Shown here: in pieces, positions 1 to 11,790 of the stretch
How the letters are laid out: each line of letters opens with the position of its first letter
How positions within the stretch are numbered: position 1 is the first letter of the stretch
NCBI GenBank assembly: GCA_008973525.1
Contig: WACJ01000527.1
Location: forward strand, 186,001 to 250,000
Direction of reading: 5' to 3'
Source: Stenopsyche tienmushanensis
Taxonomy: Eukaryota > Arthropoda > Insecta > Trichoptera > Stenopsychidae
DNA length: 64,000 nucleotides
The notes under the pieces: generated by a model
Database searches by the model: none
Seen by the model: only the letters and a program-made list of their open reading frames with translations
What the model was told of the DNA's origin: nothing
Made by a program: the position numbers and the translations under genes

Positions 1-324
1 ATCGACCTCGAAATTTGCATTCCTACCCTTAACTGTTCGCATTTACTTATCCTCACTTTGTTTTCGTTATTTCGTTTATCCCGTGCGTTATAATATCGCG
101 TCGCTTTTCCTTCTGTTTACGCTTCGACTATCGAATTTGGACCCCGTGAGAAACAACACCGATTCACGTTGGATGACGAGAGTGTTAAACTGGTTATTCA
201 TAAGCCCTCCGCAACGCTTGTCTACTCGTCTTAACCCTTTGAGTAGTGAGCGAATATAAAATCTTCTCTTCTAGACTCTCTTCTCTAAATAACTATTTAT
301 TCCACATGAGAGAGATAGAGATTT

Positions 325-353
325 GGCTGCAGGAAGGACGACCTCCTGCAGCC
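325..353. repeat. Perfect short inverted repeat (hairpin)
   Basis: Two 10-base arms, GGCTGCAGGA and TCCTGCAGCC, are exact reverse complements around a 9-base centre. Two further T/A pairs (323-324 with 354-355) lengthen the stem to 12 bp. The stem is GC-rich in an AT-rich setting. It is too short for a typical microRNA precursor, and no transposon end was recognised around it. Confidence 0.85.
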
Positions 354-475
354 AAGGCTAACCGATGACTCCCTTAAATCTCCCCTCCTGCGCGTCACTA
401 CCTAACCGACACCGATGCGCGCGCAAAAAGCGATCCGTCAGTATTTAGGTGCAATGTCTCCGTAGGACCACAAGA

Positions 476-571
476 GATGGCGCTGTTAAAATAACACATT
501 GCACATGAAGAGAGACGGAAGATGTCGATATTAATCTGGTGAATTAAATCTGCTCAGATTAACAGCGCTAT
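476..571. repeat. Small fold-back with TGGCGCTGTTAA arms
   Basis: The left arm around 476-490 (ATGGCGCTGTTAAA) pairs with the right arm at 558-571 (ATTAACAGCGCTAT), 12 of 14 positions complementary, with about 67 bases between. It could be a tiny MITE remnant. No target duplication was identified. Confidence 0.4.
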
Positions 572-2738
572 TACGTGGGGATGGTAAATCGCATACGCTA
601 AAGGTTCATGGAAATTTAAGAAGAAAAATATCATAAATTTCTTCTCATTCAAATTGTTATTTGAAGGCTTTTTTACTTTTGTTTGTATATGAAGTCTTTC
701 AATTTTGAATAGTTCATAGTTCCAAATATCAGATTAATTAATTAAAATAACCATCATCAGCCATTTATTAAATATAAATCAGACATAGAAGACATTCGAA
801 TGGAAACATTTTAACAGCGTATAAACATAAATCTTCTCGAAAATGGAGGCAGTTTGCATCTATTTACGTTTGTATTTATTTTTTGTCAGCTTTTTCTGGA
901 GAGCTTTTAAGAATCATCGCCCTCCTTTGCTCCCATGCAAATGTGCGCTTCTTCATCAGCCCAGTAGAGATTCACTAATTAAGTTCTAATGCTAATCGCC
1001 GGACAAAAACCTAAGACCTTAAATGAAACGTCGTAATAAATGAGATTAGAGCTGAGCAGCTTCTAACAGAATACATTTAGTATTCGCCATTAGCTTTTCG
1101 GCAAAGTCACCAGACAATTATTCACAAAGCTCCACGCGTACTGTTTCGTAACCGAGCCATAAATTCCACTCTTCCCTTGGCATTTCTTAAGTAATTTAAT
1201 TTATATTTATTTTCTCCAAGGATCTTTCGAATCCCGGACGAATCTAATGTATGCAACGCGGAGAATTGCGGAAATTCGAGCCCTTAAAGAATTTCATGGC
1301 GGAGGTCAATTTATGATTGTCGCTCGCGTGGATTTAATAAAACACATTCTTTCGTGTCTCAAATGGCATTGCATGCTCAAATAAATGCCATTTTTATTGT
1401 CGTTTTTTTGGCGAATCGTTAGTAATGACATAAACTCCTTTAAAGTGTCGTTGTTAAATTAATCGTTTCCCGTCGTTTATCAAGTTTGCTATAATATAAT
1501 GATAGCTGAAGATTCTGAGATCGACCGAATTTTATGACGCCATTGTCGACAGGTTTTAATGGCAGACGTGCCGTTTCGAAAACGATATTCAAGCTATTGT
1601 GTGTTTCAAACTTAACCGCATTTACATTCAGTTTAACGGACTCACCAAGATGCTTAATAGCTGAATGTTATTTTAGTCTTTGGACTGTTCTGAAAGCTTT
1701 AAAATAACAGTGCAGCGTGAATGCTGAAAAAGTTGTACGACTATAGTCGTCAACTGAAGCGGTCGTCGCTTTTCTCAATTTTACATTTAACAAACCGGAG
1801 ACTGGAATTGGTTCTTTTATTTTTAACTTATTTGGATACTTCCATTGAATACCGCGAAACTATTTTAATTGAATCTGAACTCTAAATGAGTTTTGCGAAT
1901 TTTCTGTTTTCACAACCAAATAAGATGTAAGAGAGTTAAATATGCGCATTTTCAAACTTGTACCAAGAAGTCTTCAGATGTGTTTTCCTATACTACCATA
2001 ATTTCGTAATTAATTTCTTGATCCAATATATTTTTGACATTTTTGTATATTTTAATTAATAATATTCAACTTTATTATCAATAATAATTTATATTTGATC
2101 CTTTGAGTTGAGAATTTCATCAAAATGTAGAAGTTCGTTAGTGTGAACGATGTGCATTGTTGCAGCAGTAGCAGTATTTTGCTCTTTGTTCCTATTTCCG
2201 AGAGTTTTGATTAAATTTTAATCAAAATCCGGCACAATGTTCAATGAATATTTTTATATAATTTAAAATGTTATTTATAACTGGAGAACGTCTTATCACA
2301 ATCAGTTTTCATTTGGGTGCTTATTAAAGGCTTTGTACTTATTTAAAGCATTCCTATTGATGAAATACTAGAAGCAGAGCACGCGAATAGCTCGAAGGTA
2401 ATCTATCAAATGACAGGGTGAATAGAAAATGTGATATAAATTATTAATATACTGTACATTTTATACTGCTTAAAGTATGTATTTTGCAATATTTCTATTC
2501 ATTTTATATTTGGAATACAATCGTCATTGGTTTGTATTTTATAGTTTGTGCATCAATGGCAATATTCAGTTAATTTCTGTGTTCTTTGGGATTTGTTAAA
2601 TCATAAATGAAAAGCAAAGACATAGTCACACTGCTACAATAATTTAAGGAACTGAAATAAGGATATTAGTCTTCAAGAATGTAATTTAAATCGTCACCCA
2701 AGGACATTATTAAGTCGAGCGTATATTTCAGTGTACTC
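572..2738. other. No recognisable gene
   Basis: AT-rich DNA with no long open frame, no transposase motif and no structural RNA that I can support. The first 320 bases of the window are likewise without a recognisable feature. Confidence 0.6.
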
Positions 2739-2739
2739 T

Positions 2740-2990
2740 GTGTTGGCTCCATCTGGCATCTGTATAATTAAACACAGGTATCCTTGGAAACCGGAGCTTC
2801 CGGTGGCATCTCCAAAGCGCCGGAAGGCTTAGTGCCTGTTTCTGGATCGCCTAACACCACCATTCATCCCTTATTTCAATCCGATCCTGTACAGTCTTGA
2901 AGGTAATACGGACTGCCACACAGATCTTTGAAGATTTAGTCTGTTGTATTCTTGTATGCATTCACTTTCAGGGTGGATGGGCAATTGTGT
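2740..2990. other. GC-rich island with exon-like frames on both strands
   Basis: The base composition rises sharply here relative to the flanks. On the plus strand a CAG at 2777-2779 is followed by about 40 open codons that end in TGA just before an AG|GTAATA donor-like site near 2898. On the minus strand another open stretch ends in a TAA near 2770 and includes residues such as PPEAPVSKDTCV. Each reading resembles ordinary protein, but neither matches a family I recognise, and open stretches of this length also arise by chance. The segment could be a small exon, an old retrotransposon piece or conserved non-coding DNA. Confidence 0.3.
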
Positions 2991-3235
2991 TTGCAACGAC
3001 TTGATATTCAAGCTAAATATATATGACGGTATAGTCAGAATTGTATGTAAATGTTAAGTTTTATTACATATAAGAGTATATTTTTAAGGGCGACGTGATT
3101 ATATATTGGGGAAATATCATGCCAAACTTAAGCTTGATAAGCTTAAGATGAAAAAAAAAAGATTGTTTCTCAAACTAAATGTCTTGGATTTATAATAGAT
3201 TTATGATTATCACGAAAAGGGCGTCATTATTCTTA

Positions 3236-3832
3236 AAACAAACTACACATAAACTTTTTTTGGGCGGTCGCACAAAAATAAATCGCACAAAAAAAGTATC
3301 TCAAATGCCAGATATCTACTTGAGAAATATTAATTATTTTAATTACAAACTATCATCGCTGTATGATAATTTTTGTTGCGATTTTCGATATGACTCAAAA
3401 TCGCTTTCTTTTTCGGAAGAAATAATATACCCAGTATCAATGTCATCATTGTTCTATGTAGATTTTCTCTTTCTAACAATATAGTTCATAATTAGTAAAG
3501 ATGTCACTATAGTCCCTAACACAAAAAAATAAATCACAAAATGGCGACTGCTAAAAAAAAATTCAGTCAAGTCATTTTTTGGCTTTACTTTGTCGTTGGA
3601 ATTTGGAAAATATATATATATATATTGGAAAAATGCATAGAAACGAAATCAAATTATAATTTTTTTCCAAATATCGGTTAGTGTTGATGATTTATTTTCT
3701 ATTTTATCCAAAATATCTCGATTCGTACTCTTTGTGAAATTAAAAGAAAAGAAAAAATGCTTTAAAAAAACCGCATAACTTCGAAATCGCATAAAAAAAA
3801 GTCGCACAAAAAGAGGTTTGAGCATATACTTA
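3236..3832 (-). repeat. Interspersed repeat X, copy 1
   Basis: This segment shares its organisation and many blocks with 11309-11790 in the same orientation. Shared marks are AAAACCGCATAACTTCGAAA followed by runs of (A)nGTCGCACAAAAA, and an internal block around 3350-3460. The internal block read on the minus strand gives an acidic, serine-rich tail (DIDTGYIISSEKESDFESY). The second copy reads EIDTTHTISSEEESNFDFF at the same place. Similarity at the protein level suggests the 3' end of a transposase gene, possibly of the pogo/Tigger group, but that assignment is inference. Confidence 0.6.
3607..3626. repeat. AT dinucleotide microsatellite
   Basis: A short run of TA/AT dinucleotides lies within repeat X copy 1. 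Confidence 0.8.
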
Positions 3833-3840
3833 TAATACAT

Positions 3841-3942
3841 CACTCAATAATTTCGTAGGACTTTTTCACTTTAAACTTTATTTTTCATTTGGGATCGTTT
3901 TTCCGATTTTTTTCCAAAAACAAATCCTACGAACTTGTTAAG
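3841..3942. mobile_element. Short MITE, CACTCAATAAG family, copy 1
   Basis: The terminal inverted repeats are CAATAATTTCGTAGGA on the left (near 3844-3860) and its near reverse complement TCCTACGAACTTGTTAA on the right (3924-3940), about 14 of 17 positions matching. The whole unit is roughly 100 bp and has no coding content. Fragments of the same terminus occur at 17641 and 26037. The terminal sequence and size fit a Tc1/mariner-type MITE, which is inference. Confidence 0.6.
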
Positions 3943-4033
3943 TTAACGTGTTACGTAATGATTTTTTTGCAAATAATTGAAAACGTGACTCCTTACTTAA
4001 AATGTTTTATTTAAAACTTCTTAATATTGATTT

Positions 4034-4397
4034 ATGAGTGTATGATGAGACGAAAGACACCCCATTTCTGTCACAAATAAATATAGTAGATTTTGCAGAT
4101 GAGTGGTGGTACTCGGCTAATGACGCCACTCCAGAACAGACAAGAGGGAATAACAAAATTGATAAACGATAAGAATGTTGCGAGTATCTTAATTATCAAA
4201 ACAAACACCTGCTCTCAAGACAACACGAATAATCAAGCCTCAACTTCTAGACGCTCATTATATTCTTACACCTTGTTCGTAAAAAAGTGGGCATCTCGTT
4301 CTGCGCCGAATTCCCAACGAGTATTTAAACGTGTATGGGTGGCTTTACAGCACGAACTTGCGACCGATACATGAGTGTATGATGAGATGTAAGACAC
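4034..4397. repeat. Direct repeat pair flanking about 310 bp
   Basis: The motif GAGTGTATGATGAGA occurs near 4036 and again near 4374, followed in both by a closely related AAGACAC stretch. About 26 bases are shared overall. The intervening sequence carries a 93-codon open frame (4093-4374) with no recognisable domain. The pair could mark a local duplication or the remains of an insertion next to the mariner-like scrap at 4429-4530. Confidence 0.5.
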
Positions 4398-4428
4398 ACG
4401 CAATATTTGAACGCTGAACCATAAATAT

Positions 4429-4530
4429 CCTTTCTTCGTCATTTCTTAAATGAATTGGATTGGCTTCAATATCTGAAGCTATACGATCCTCATCGAAAAC
4501 TTTAGGAGATCCACTTCTTCTTTTCTGGCA
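4429..4530 (-). pseudogene. Mariner-like transposase fragment (N-terminal DNA-binding region)
   Basis: Minus-strand translation contains RRSGSPKVFDEDRIASDIEA followed by NPIHLRNDEER and VQRSNIA. In mariner-type transposases the first helix-turn-helix ends in a RSGRP box, followed by D-rich and EANP segments and a second helix-turn-helix with an 'RSNI' recognition helix; the order matches here. Only about 40 residues survive and no catalytic motif is visible, so it is a relic. The surrounding repeats at 4034 and 4372 overlap its downstream side. Confidence 0.6.
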
Positions 4531-7500
4531 TTGTCAAGCCAACCACAAATGACACAGATATTTTTAGTTGCCGACAAAATAAATACGTGCAATCTGATCG
4601 ACAGATGAAACATAACTGATCATCAAATTTACTCATTAAAAAAAAAACATTTTGTGTTGTTATCAGTAATTAGTCACCCACAAAGGATAGAAGGTGGTAA
4701 CACTTGATCTGGCGGTTTATGATTGATACAAGAAACTCACAGTTAATATTTTATAATTTACGCCATGTATCTCATATACACATTTTTTTGTATTTTCAAA
4801 TACAAAATTATTAGAATGTGTGGTCGAATTTAGTATAATATATTATGCTGAATATTAATATTGATTGAAACCAGGCAATAAATATTTATTTTAAGCCACG
4901 TTGAACTATTTTTGTGGACTTTTATTGGGTGATATTTAACAGACTCATTTCGTGTCATGCGATTCGTATTCAATACACTTCCAAATATAATTTCTTACTA
5001 ATAAACAGTTCATATCGAGGCTATTAATATAATTATTCACTGACGATAGAGAATTTTAATTAACTTCTGCCATCGAGAACGAGGTCGATTTGTGCCTTTA
5101 ATAAAATATGTTTGTAATCCAAATATTCATAATAATTCGTTTATGATACATCAACAATATTGTTAATTTCGTTCATTGGTTTTATTCAATTTGCTTCCCG
5201 TGCAAAATTGCGATCTCGGAGTTTGGGACTTTAAGCCAATATAGGACTGGCTGCTACTATGGCGACCTTTGACTAATAATAGAATCCTGAACGGGGATGT
5301 AGTCAAAAGGTTCAGAATTCATTAGAAGCCTAACCCACGTAGACTTGTTGATTCTTCAGATCAGGATTGAGCGACGGAGCCTTCATTTGTACCTTTGTTT
5401 GTCATAAATGTGGATGGACATGTCCTAAATAAGAACTGACCGCGTTCGGGATTGCCTATTACTAGCTCGTGTACAATATAACGAAGAGGTGTGATTTGAT
5501 ACGAATGTCTCTTGATTATGTTTAAATTGTCATCTTAGACCAAGCATATTACATAGATTATTCCATGTAAAATGATCGAGAGATCGAAAACCTTGTAATT
5601 ATATAAGATTTGATTTTGTTCACATTTCGTTGTTAAGTTATTTTTTAAAGAATTTATTTAAAATAGATATTTTTGAATAAATGCTTCCGTGTCATCTTTA
5701 GAGGCAAAAGATATTCGGATGTCAGATCTTAAAGCCAAATGATTGATAGCACTTCAGACACAACATCTTCTTGCTCTTCAGATGTCAGAAAATCTATATG
5801 ATTGAACGATTTAGAACAGGGCTTTACATAGGTATTAAATGTCTTCTTAATCTATCTGTCTTATCCACTTATTTTCAATTGAAGTGCTTGAAAGACAGGT
5901 TGCAGAATTTTCATCATTGGGATTTCAAACAGATATAAATGAGTTTCAGAAGATGACTTGGATTCTACTTATAACTCTGATTATATCAATATGATGATGA
6001 AAATATCACAGAATTTATTATTAATTTTCTTAAGATTCATATATATTACGAGGAAATCCTTGAAATTATGCCCAACCCTATCCCAAGACGGATCACATAT
6101 TTTTTTGAATCCCTTATTAAATAATCAAATTTGCAATAATCCCTTTTTTAAATTATATAATCAAATTTCCAATTTCAATAATATTTTTCAAATGGCTTTT
6201 TTTAGTCTAATAGTAATAAACTATGATTCGATCTAATATCTCGATATTATAAGGGGTAATTTTTATGATCCCCCTATATTTTTCCTATCCAAAATGATAT
6301 GGGTTTCGAATAAAATACCTGATTTCATCATAAAAAATATTTTATCGAAATAAGGACGATAAATTTCATGGCACAGATAATCGAAGATTTATTCGCGTAG
6401 AATATATTTAATTTGTGTCCTTTGGATTTTCTCCACGGACAGGGAAAAGCTCGAGTGGAGAGGGACGTAAGGCGAATCAACAGGTTCTGAAAAGCTCCAT
6501 GTTTTGATCAAGTTCTGAAAAGCTTCATGTTATTGTATCGAACGTGAAAGTCTTTATCTTAAATCGGAGCACGTCTGAAATCATGAAGATGCTTAATAGG
6601 TCAAAGGTCCAAAGACCTGATGGTGTTGCGATTTTTTTAGTTGGATATTTTTATCAGTCTGCTGTGCTTGTATTTGATGAATTGTTCCGGTATGATAACA
6701 AAAAGTATGGCAAATTTATAGCGCAGTATTGAGGTCATATGCATATTGCATTTGCCAAGACCCAAAACTGCATCCAACAATATTGAACTCGAAAATGGCG
6801 CTTGTTGATAAAAAGCAGTGAAAATATATATTTTTTTGAATTTCTGGAGCAGATTTTTCCAATATTGGCACTCGCAACTGTTATATTTTTACTATTATTC
6901 AAGAATTTGGTCTGCACTGCCAAATAAAAGGTTCTGTTTCAAATAATCGGAATTGTTTTCGAAAATTCAATACGAATTTGTTCACCTCAGCGTCGTTTAA
7001 TAATTCTCTTCTTAATAATATAAAATAGCTTTGATATTCTTGATCCAAAAGTTTGCAATGTAAATTTTTTGTTCGATATATTTTTAAAGTTAGTTGCCGG
7101 TTAATATAATCTACTACCATACGAAAAATGTATGCCTGATTATAAACTCATTTAAGTTTCGTATTTGTATTTATGAAGTGGTGGAGTGTGGTAAAAGCTC
7201 GGTTGATCTTAGCAATTGAAAGTTTTACCGTTACTTTGCTAGTTTGAGTGAACTTGAAGGATAATTTTCAGCAACCTCCCTCCTTAAACCAAACCCCCTA
7301 CTTTTGCGGGATGAATGTTTACCAGGGAAAGTTTTGTCGTTAAGGGATAACGTGGAATATATCGGCGACTAAACACAGTCCCAATACGTCTAGGTGTTGG
7401 CTTGATGCTACAATATTGGATAGGAGCATAAAACTTTTGCAGACATTAAGCCTTCTATCCCCAGCTTGATACAAATAGGATCCATTCACAGACACAAAAG

Positions 7501-8538
7501 TAATAAAACAGCATCGACAGTAGATTCGCTCCCTTATTAGTTTTCGGCTCGTATTACCATAATAGATATTAAAATATGAATTTTGAAGTACATTAATATA
7601 TGCTTAAGAACAGTCTGAATAAGGATCATATCTAGGGATTATAAATCAACAGTATTCCCGACAAAAAAGCGAATGGATTATTAATTGAAGCGAAATATTA
7701 ACATACTTTTTTTCTGAATAAAAGCTCTTTGATATTAGATTACGATCCCTTAAGGCTATCAAAAAAATGCGATTCTAACTGGAATAAAAAAATACGCGAT
7801 CAAATTCATTCGGTAAAGATTGACACAGCTACTGTGGCTTTACCTCGATACTTTTTATCGCCGAAAATAAATGTAAAATGTGTTCAATGAAATGCCATAA
7901 GAGCTGATATATAACATAATTAGTAACTGTGATTATCAATGTAAAAAGACACAAAAATTCCCTATAGAAAATAATCATTATTAGTATCAAACATTTGATT
8001 GGTTCATCTTGGTCGAAAGCTCTAAAAATATATTTGCTTCAAATTATGTTTTTTATATGCTTAAATGTTATGCAGTATTGGGTGAATGCCATGTGAAATA
8101 TATTTGATATTAATATTTTAAACGATAAATAACATATATATTGTTCTCTATGTTATCAACGTAAAATATGATATTTAAAGGCCGTTCTTATACCAACTGA
8201 CAGCTGTGAAACATTTTCAATAACATATTTGCTGAAAGACTTTCTGGGCATATAAAGGGAATTGTGCAAGGACTTGGTGGGAGAGCCAATTTCCGCTTTG
8301 GCACCTCTTTGACCATTCCATCGATGTAACACCATCTCGATCTTTTTCAACTGTACGTTACAAATTTCGCAAGTTGAATTTCATCACGCTGACTAGACCT
8401 TAAGTGTTTCGTTTGAAACCATTTGAAAAATTCTCCGAGAATGTCGAAGCCACGGTAAATTTGTTTTAGAGACTAAAAATATCCCTCCATAGAGGAGATA
8501 TCCCTCCCAACCACCCTATACATTGGTATTCAACTCAC
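4531..8538. other. No supported gene; one weak open stretch
   Basis: This long AT-rich tract has no recognisable transposase, reverse transcriptase or RNA gene. A minus-strand stretch around 7310-7440 stays open for nearly 50 codons in slightly GC-richer DNA, and 5220-5480 is also less AT-rich, but neither gives a domain I can name. Confidence 0.5.
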
Positions 8539-8621
8539 GCTTCACCGAGATACCTTTCTGGAAAACATCAAAGTTTCTCAAGCGTCTAGCAGACTCCATC
8601 AGATCCCGCCTCGTCATAATC
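8539..8621 (-). CDS. Candidate internal coding exon, 83 nt
   Basis: Reading the minus strand, TTGCAG precedes the segment and GTGAGT follows it, giving good acceptor and donor signals. The enclosed 83 bases are open in one phase and encode IMTRRDLMESARRLRNFDVF followed by QKGISVK, with a split codon at each end. The composition (charged, amphipathic, few low-complexity residues) looks like real protein, and several wobble positions carry G or C unlike the flanks. I do not recognise the protein. No partner exon was identified. Alternatives are a chance open frame or a transposon remnant. The signals and frame are seen directly; exon status is inference. Confidence 0.4.
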
Positions 8622-9352
8622 CTGCAATAAGTGAGTTATATCAAGGTTTTCCTACTCATTTATCAGATGCTCTTTTAAAAATCATTTAATATATGGATTT
8701 TTGCATTTGAAAGGCCAGTACTTTTATGAAAAATTAAATGAGTTTTCTGGCTGCTTCGGAAAGAAATTTAATCTAGCGAATTTAGCGGCTATTAGTCGTC
8801 ATAATTCATTTCTCAAATGAAGCGTACGACTTGATTTTCTGATCAATTTTCTTCGGCGATATTTCCGCTAGAGAGCTTTTTCACTCCATTCATCTCGGAT
8901 GCAATTGAAAAGCTCCATGCAGAGAATATCACGTCCAGGAATCAAATAGATGTACATCCGTTGCTTTCAAATCCCTCAGGACAAATTACGTGTTCCTTTT
9001 GTGGTATACCATAGCAAACATACAGCATCTCTTCTATGGCTTTAATAAGTATTTTTCAAATGGGAGTCACACAAGGAACAAATTTGCATAGAACGAAGAA
9101 AATATTATGATACTAGAAAATTAAAATATTTGCTTATCAAAGGAATAATAGCAAAAAAATTCATTAAGATTGCACTTAAATATTTAATATATATAACATC
9201 ATTTCGCTTAACAAGTCATTACTCAAACTCATATAGAATACAAGATATATAGTTATTTGTAATATAGCTTGAAAGTAATCTGATCAGAATGCTTATTAAT
9301 CATTTTTGCTCATCATCCTCATTAAGGGTAATATTTAGAGTATACTATTATA
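8622..9352. other. No recognisable feature
   Basis: AT-rich DNA between the candidate exon and a mariner relic. Nothing supported in either strand. Confidence 0.6.
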
Positions 9353-9879
9353 TAAGGTGTACCCAAAAAGATTTTCGTTTTTTAAGTGAATGATTTGAAT
9401 GCTCATATATTTTTAATTTTTAACATATTATTACATAATGTAATTTCAATCGTTTTATATAACCTCTTTCTACGTAGTCTTAGTTTTACGTACGTCTTCC
9501 AGTTTTACGTAGTCTTCCACTTCCAGGGCTGTTTTTTAAATCAAAATTTCCAGATCGAAATTTCTGGAACCAATTTTGATATTTGCGTTCATTTAAAATA
9601 TCGCTTAGTACATCGCAAATATTTTTAGTGGCGCGCGTTGCAATCACTTTTTTGAGAAAATGATAAAGCATTAAATTTCGAATAAATTCTTCACTCGGCG
9701 AAAATCAATCCATTGTAAATTGGGTTGTTAAATTTAAATTTTAAAAATCACAATTTATTCTTGATGAGAATAGTCACCAAAACAATACAAAACATGATTT
9801 GAAAATGCAGCAGCCCAAGTGCAACCAATCCCCAAAAACGGCCAAGCAATAAAACGAAAACCATTTCGGGTTCTACTTA
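9353..9879 (-). mobile_element. Internally deleted mariner element with both ends
   Basis: The termini are inverted repeats: the left end reads TAAGGTGTACCCAAAAAGAT and the right end, reversed, reads TAAGTAGAACCCGAAATGGT, both followed by TTTTCGTTTT. A TA dinucleotide flanks each side (9351-9352 and 9880-9881), as expected for mariner insertion. The minus strand codes for the transposase N-terminus. The body is about 530 bp against about 1.3 kb for an intact mariner, so most of the catalytic domain is lost. Confidence 0.85.
9486..9700 (-). pseudogene. Mariner transposase N-terminal helix-turn-helix
   Basis: The minus-strand frame contains MLYHFLKKVIATRATKNICD, then ERKYQNWFQKFRSGNFDLKN and SPGSGR. 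This matches the order of the first mariner helix-turn-helix: a hydrophobic first helix, an 'ICDV' turn, the 'WF.+FRSG.F.L' recognition helix and the 'P.SGR' linker. The frame breaks soon after the linker and none of the three catalytic aspartates remains. Near the break a short TTTTACGTA-containing motif is duplicated around 9480-9515. It lies inside the 9353-9879 element, whose termini mark the limits of the original insertion. Confidence 0.8.
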
Positions 9880-9881
9880 TA

Positions 9882-11308
9882 ATGAACAATAATTTTCATT
9901 AAATGCATTGTCTGCAAGCAATCAAAGGCTATTACAATTTATCCTGAGAGGTTAATAACCACCGCATGAATTCTCCGATTATGCAAATTAATTGCGGTCA
10001 TCAGTTTGTGCGGCATCCGATGATTCGATGTCGGCACTTCGTCAAGCGTTTACAAACGCAAATCAATCATCGAACGCGCTATCAATAGACTTCTCTAACA
10101 ATCGCATGTTGTTTTTGACGCCGTTGTTTATAAACACAATGGCATATTAAATAATGATGCGAATTTATTTCAGGCCTCGTTAAATATTTTACAATATCTG
10201 AGTAGTATAATTCGGGGCGACGTAAAACAAAGTTTTTGAATATGTAATTAGCGATTCGCTTCAAAATTTATGAAATGAATTATTCACAAAGTAAAACAGT
10301 GAGATTGTATTCGTGCCTGCGAAAATTCGACCTGGAGAGAGAAAACGCGCGGAACTGAAATTAGGTCTGAATTTTTTTAGCGAAAAAAATTATATCAATA
10401 CTGCGTCGTTGTAGCAGCGACGAAGAGCTTTCGTTTTAATAACAAGAAGCAGAATCTGTCTCTGAAAGGCTTTCGAAGTCAAATGCTTCCAATAGTAGTA
10501 TGCTATTTGAGAAGAACTTATTGGAAATGTAGCCGAGGCGTATTTACTAAACTTGCAAGGGGTGGAACGAAATATGAATATCATAGCGCTACAATATGGT
10601 TCAAGGGATTATTCTAAAATACATAATACATGTCTGAAAAGTTGATGACACCCTAAAATTTTTGCTCGTTTGCTGCGTGAGTACACTCATTTCAAAAGAC
10701 CTATTATAAGAGAGAGCACATAATAAAAGTTACTCAAAGGGCGCATTTAGATTGAAAGGCTTAGGAGGGTCCATTGTGTGTCCATTTTTCGCCTATGTTC
10801 GACTTTGCCCAAAGTCTCAATTTCGCAATCCAAGGCAAGGGATCTGAGTTTTTGTATTAAGCTCGTATGAAATACTTTAATACGATTTGAGGGCGAAATA
10901 ATTAAGTTCTTTAAACTGTGGCCCACATGCCACGCCCCAGTTCATTTTCCTTTTTCATCCCCATGCCACTTTTGACCTTTAGAGAAACATTTTAATATAA
11001 CTTTGGATATAAAAAGTACGTAAGAACTGCTCCGATGTATGTTAAATGTGTATCGTTTGCTATGAATATTCACATTACAAATATTCTATACTTTGAACTT
11101 CGAAAGAACGACTTAATTTCAGTGCTGAATTGAATTTCGTTTTTTCATCCCCTTAAGTTGCCTCAAGGTTGATTTTCATTATGTTTATTTAGATAGGGTT
11201 TAATGTTAATTTATATTTATTTAAAAGATAATGATAATCATTCTAATACTCAATCATTTTCTTTTTAAAAAGAGAATTTTTAAAAAGTGAATACGTTCCA
11301 TGGATATA
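9882..11308. other. No recognisable feature
   Basis: AT-rich DNA with scattered short open frames of ordinary chance length. A minus-strand open frame at 10082-10264 gives no domain. Confidence 0.6.
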
Positions 11309-11790
11309 AAAAACCGCATAACTTTGAAACATATTTATAAAATATACTTAAAATCACACAAAAAAAGTAAATCAGGAAAACAATAAATCAATTAAAAAAT
11401 AACATTTTTGTATCATTGGTAAAACTTTAAGAATATCTGACTATCATTGCTGTATGATTATTTTCGAAAAAATCAAAATTGCTCTCTTCTTCAGAAGAAA
11501 TAGTATGCGTAGTATCAATTTCATCATTGTTCTCAAAAAAAATATATTTTCACAAAATATTGACTGTTCAAAACAAAGTCAATTTTTTTTAAAATAGTTT
11601 AAATGGAAATTTTGACTTAAATCTGGTAGGAACCATAGAAAATTATATACACATTTTTTTTATTCAATTTAAAGTAAATCAATTAATTAGAATTTGAGAT
11701 ATCATGTCAACTTAAATGAATGCTTTAAAAAAACCGCATAACTTCAAAATCGCACAAAAAAGTCACATAAAAAGAAGTTTAAGTGTAACC
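11309..11790 (-). repeat. Interspersed repeat X, copy 2
   Basis: This copy matches 3236-3832. It begins and ends with related blocks in the same orientation: AAAACCGCATAACTTTGAAA near 11309 and AAAACCGCATAACTTCAAAA near 11733, each followed by (A)-rich CACACAAAAA or CGCACAAAAA. The minus strand encodes EIDTTHTISSEEESNFDFF, aligned with the acidic tail in copy 1. Terminal direct repetition is unusual for a simple MITE and may reflect subterminal transposase-binding repeats. The family name remains uncertain. Confidence 0.6.

Noticed and set aside
9386..9628. Plus-strand 80-codon frame
   Set aside because: Antisense shadow of the mariner helix-turn-helix.
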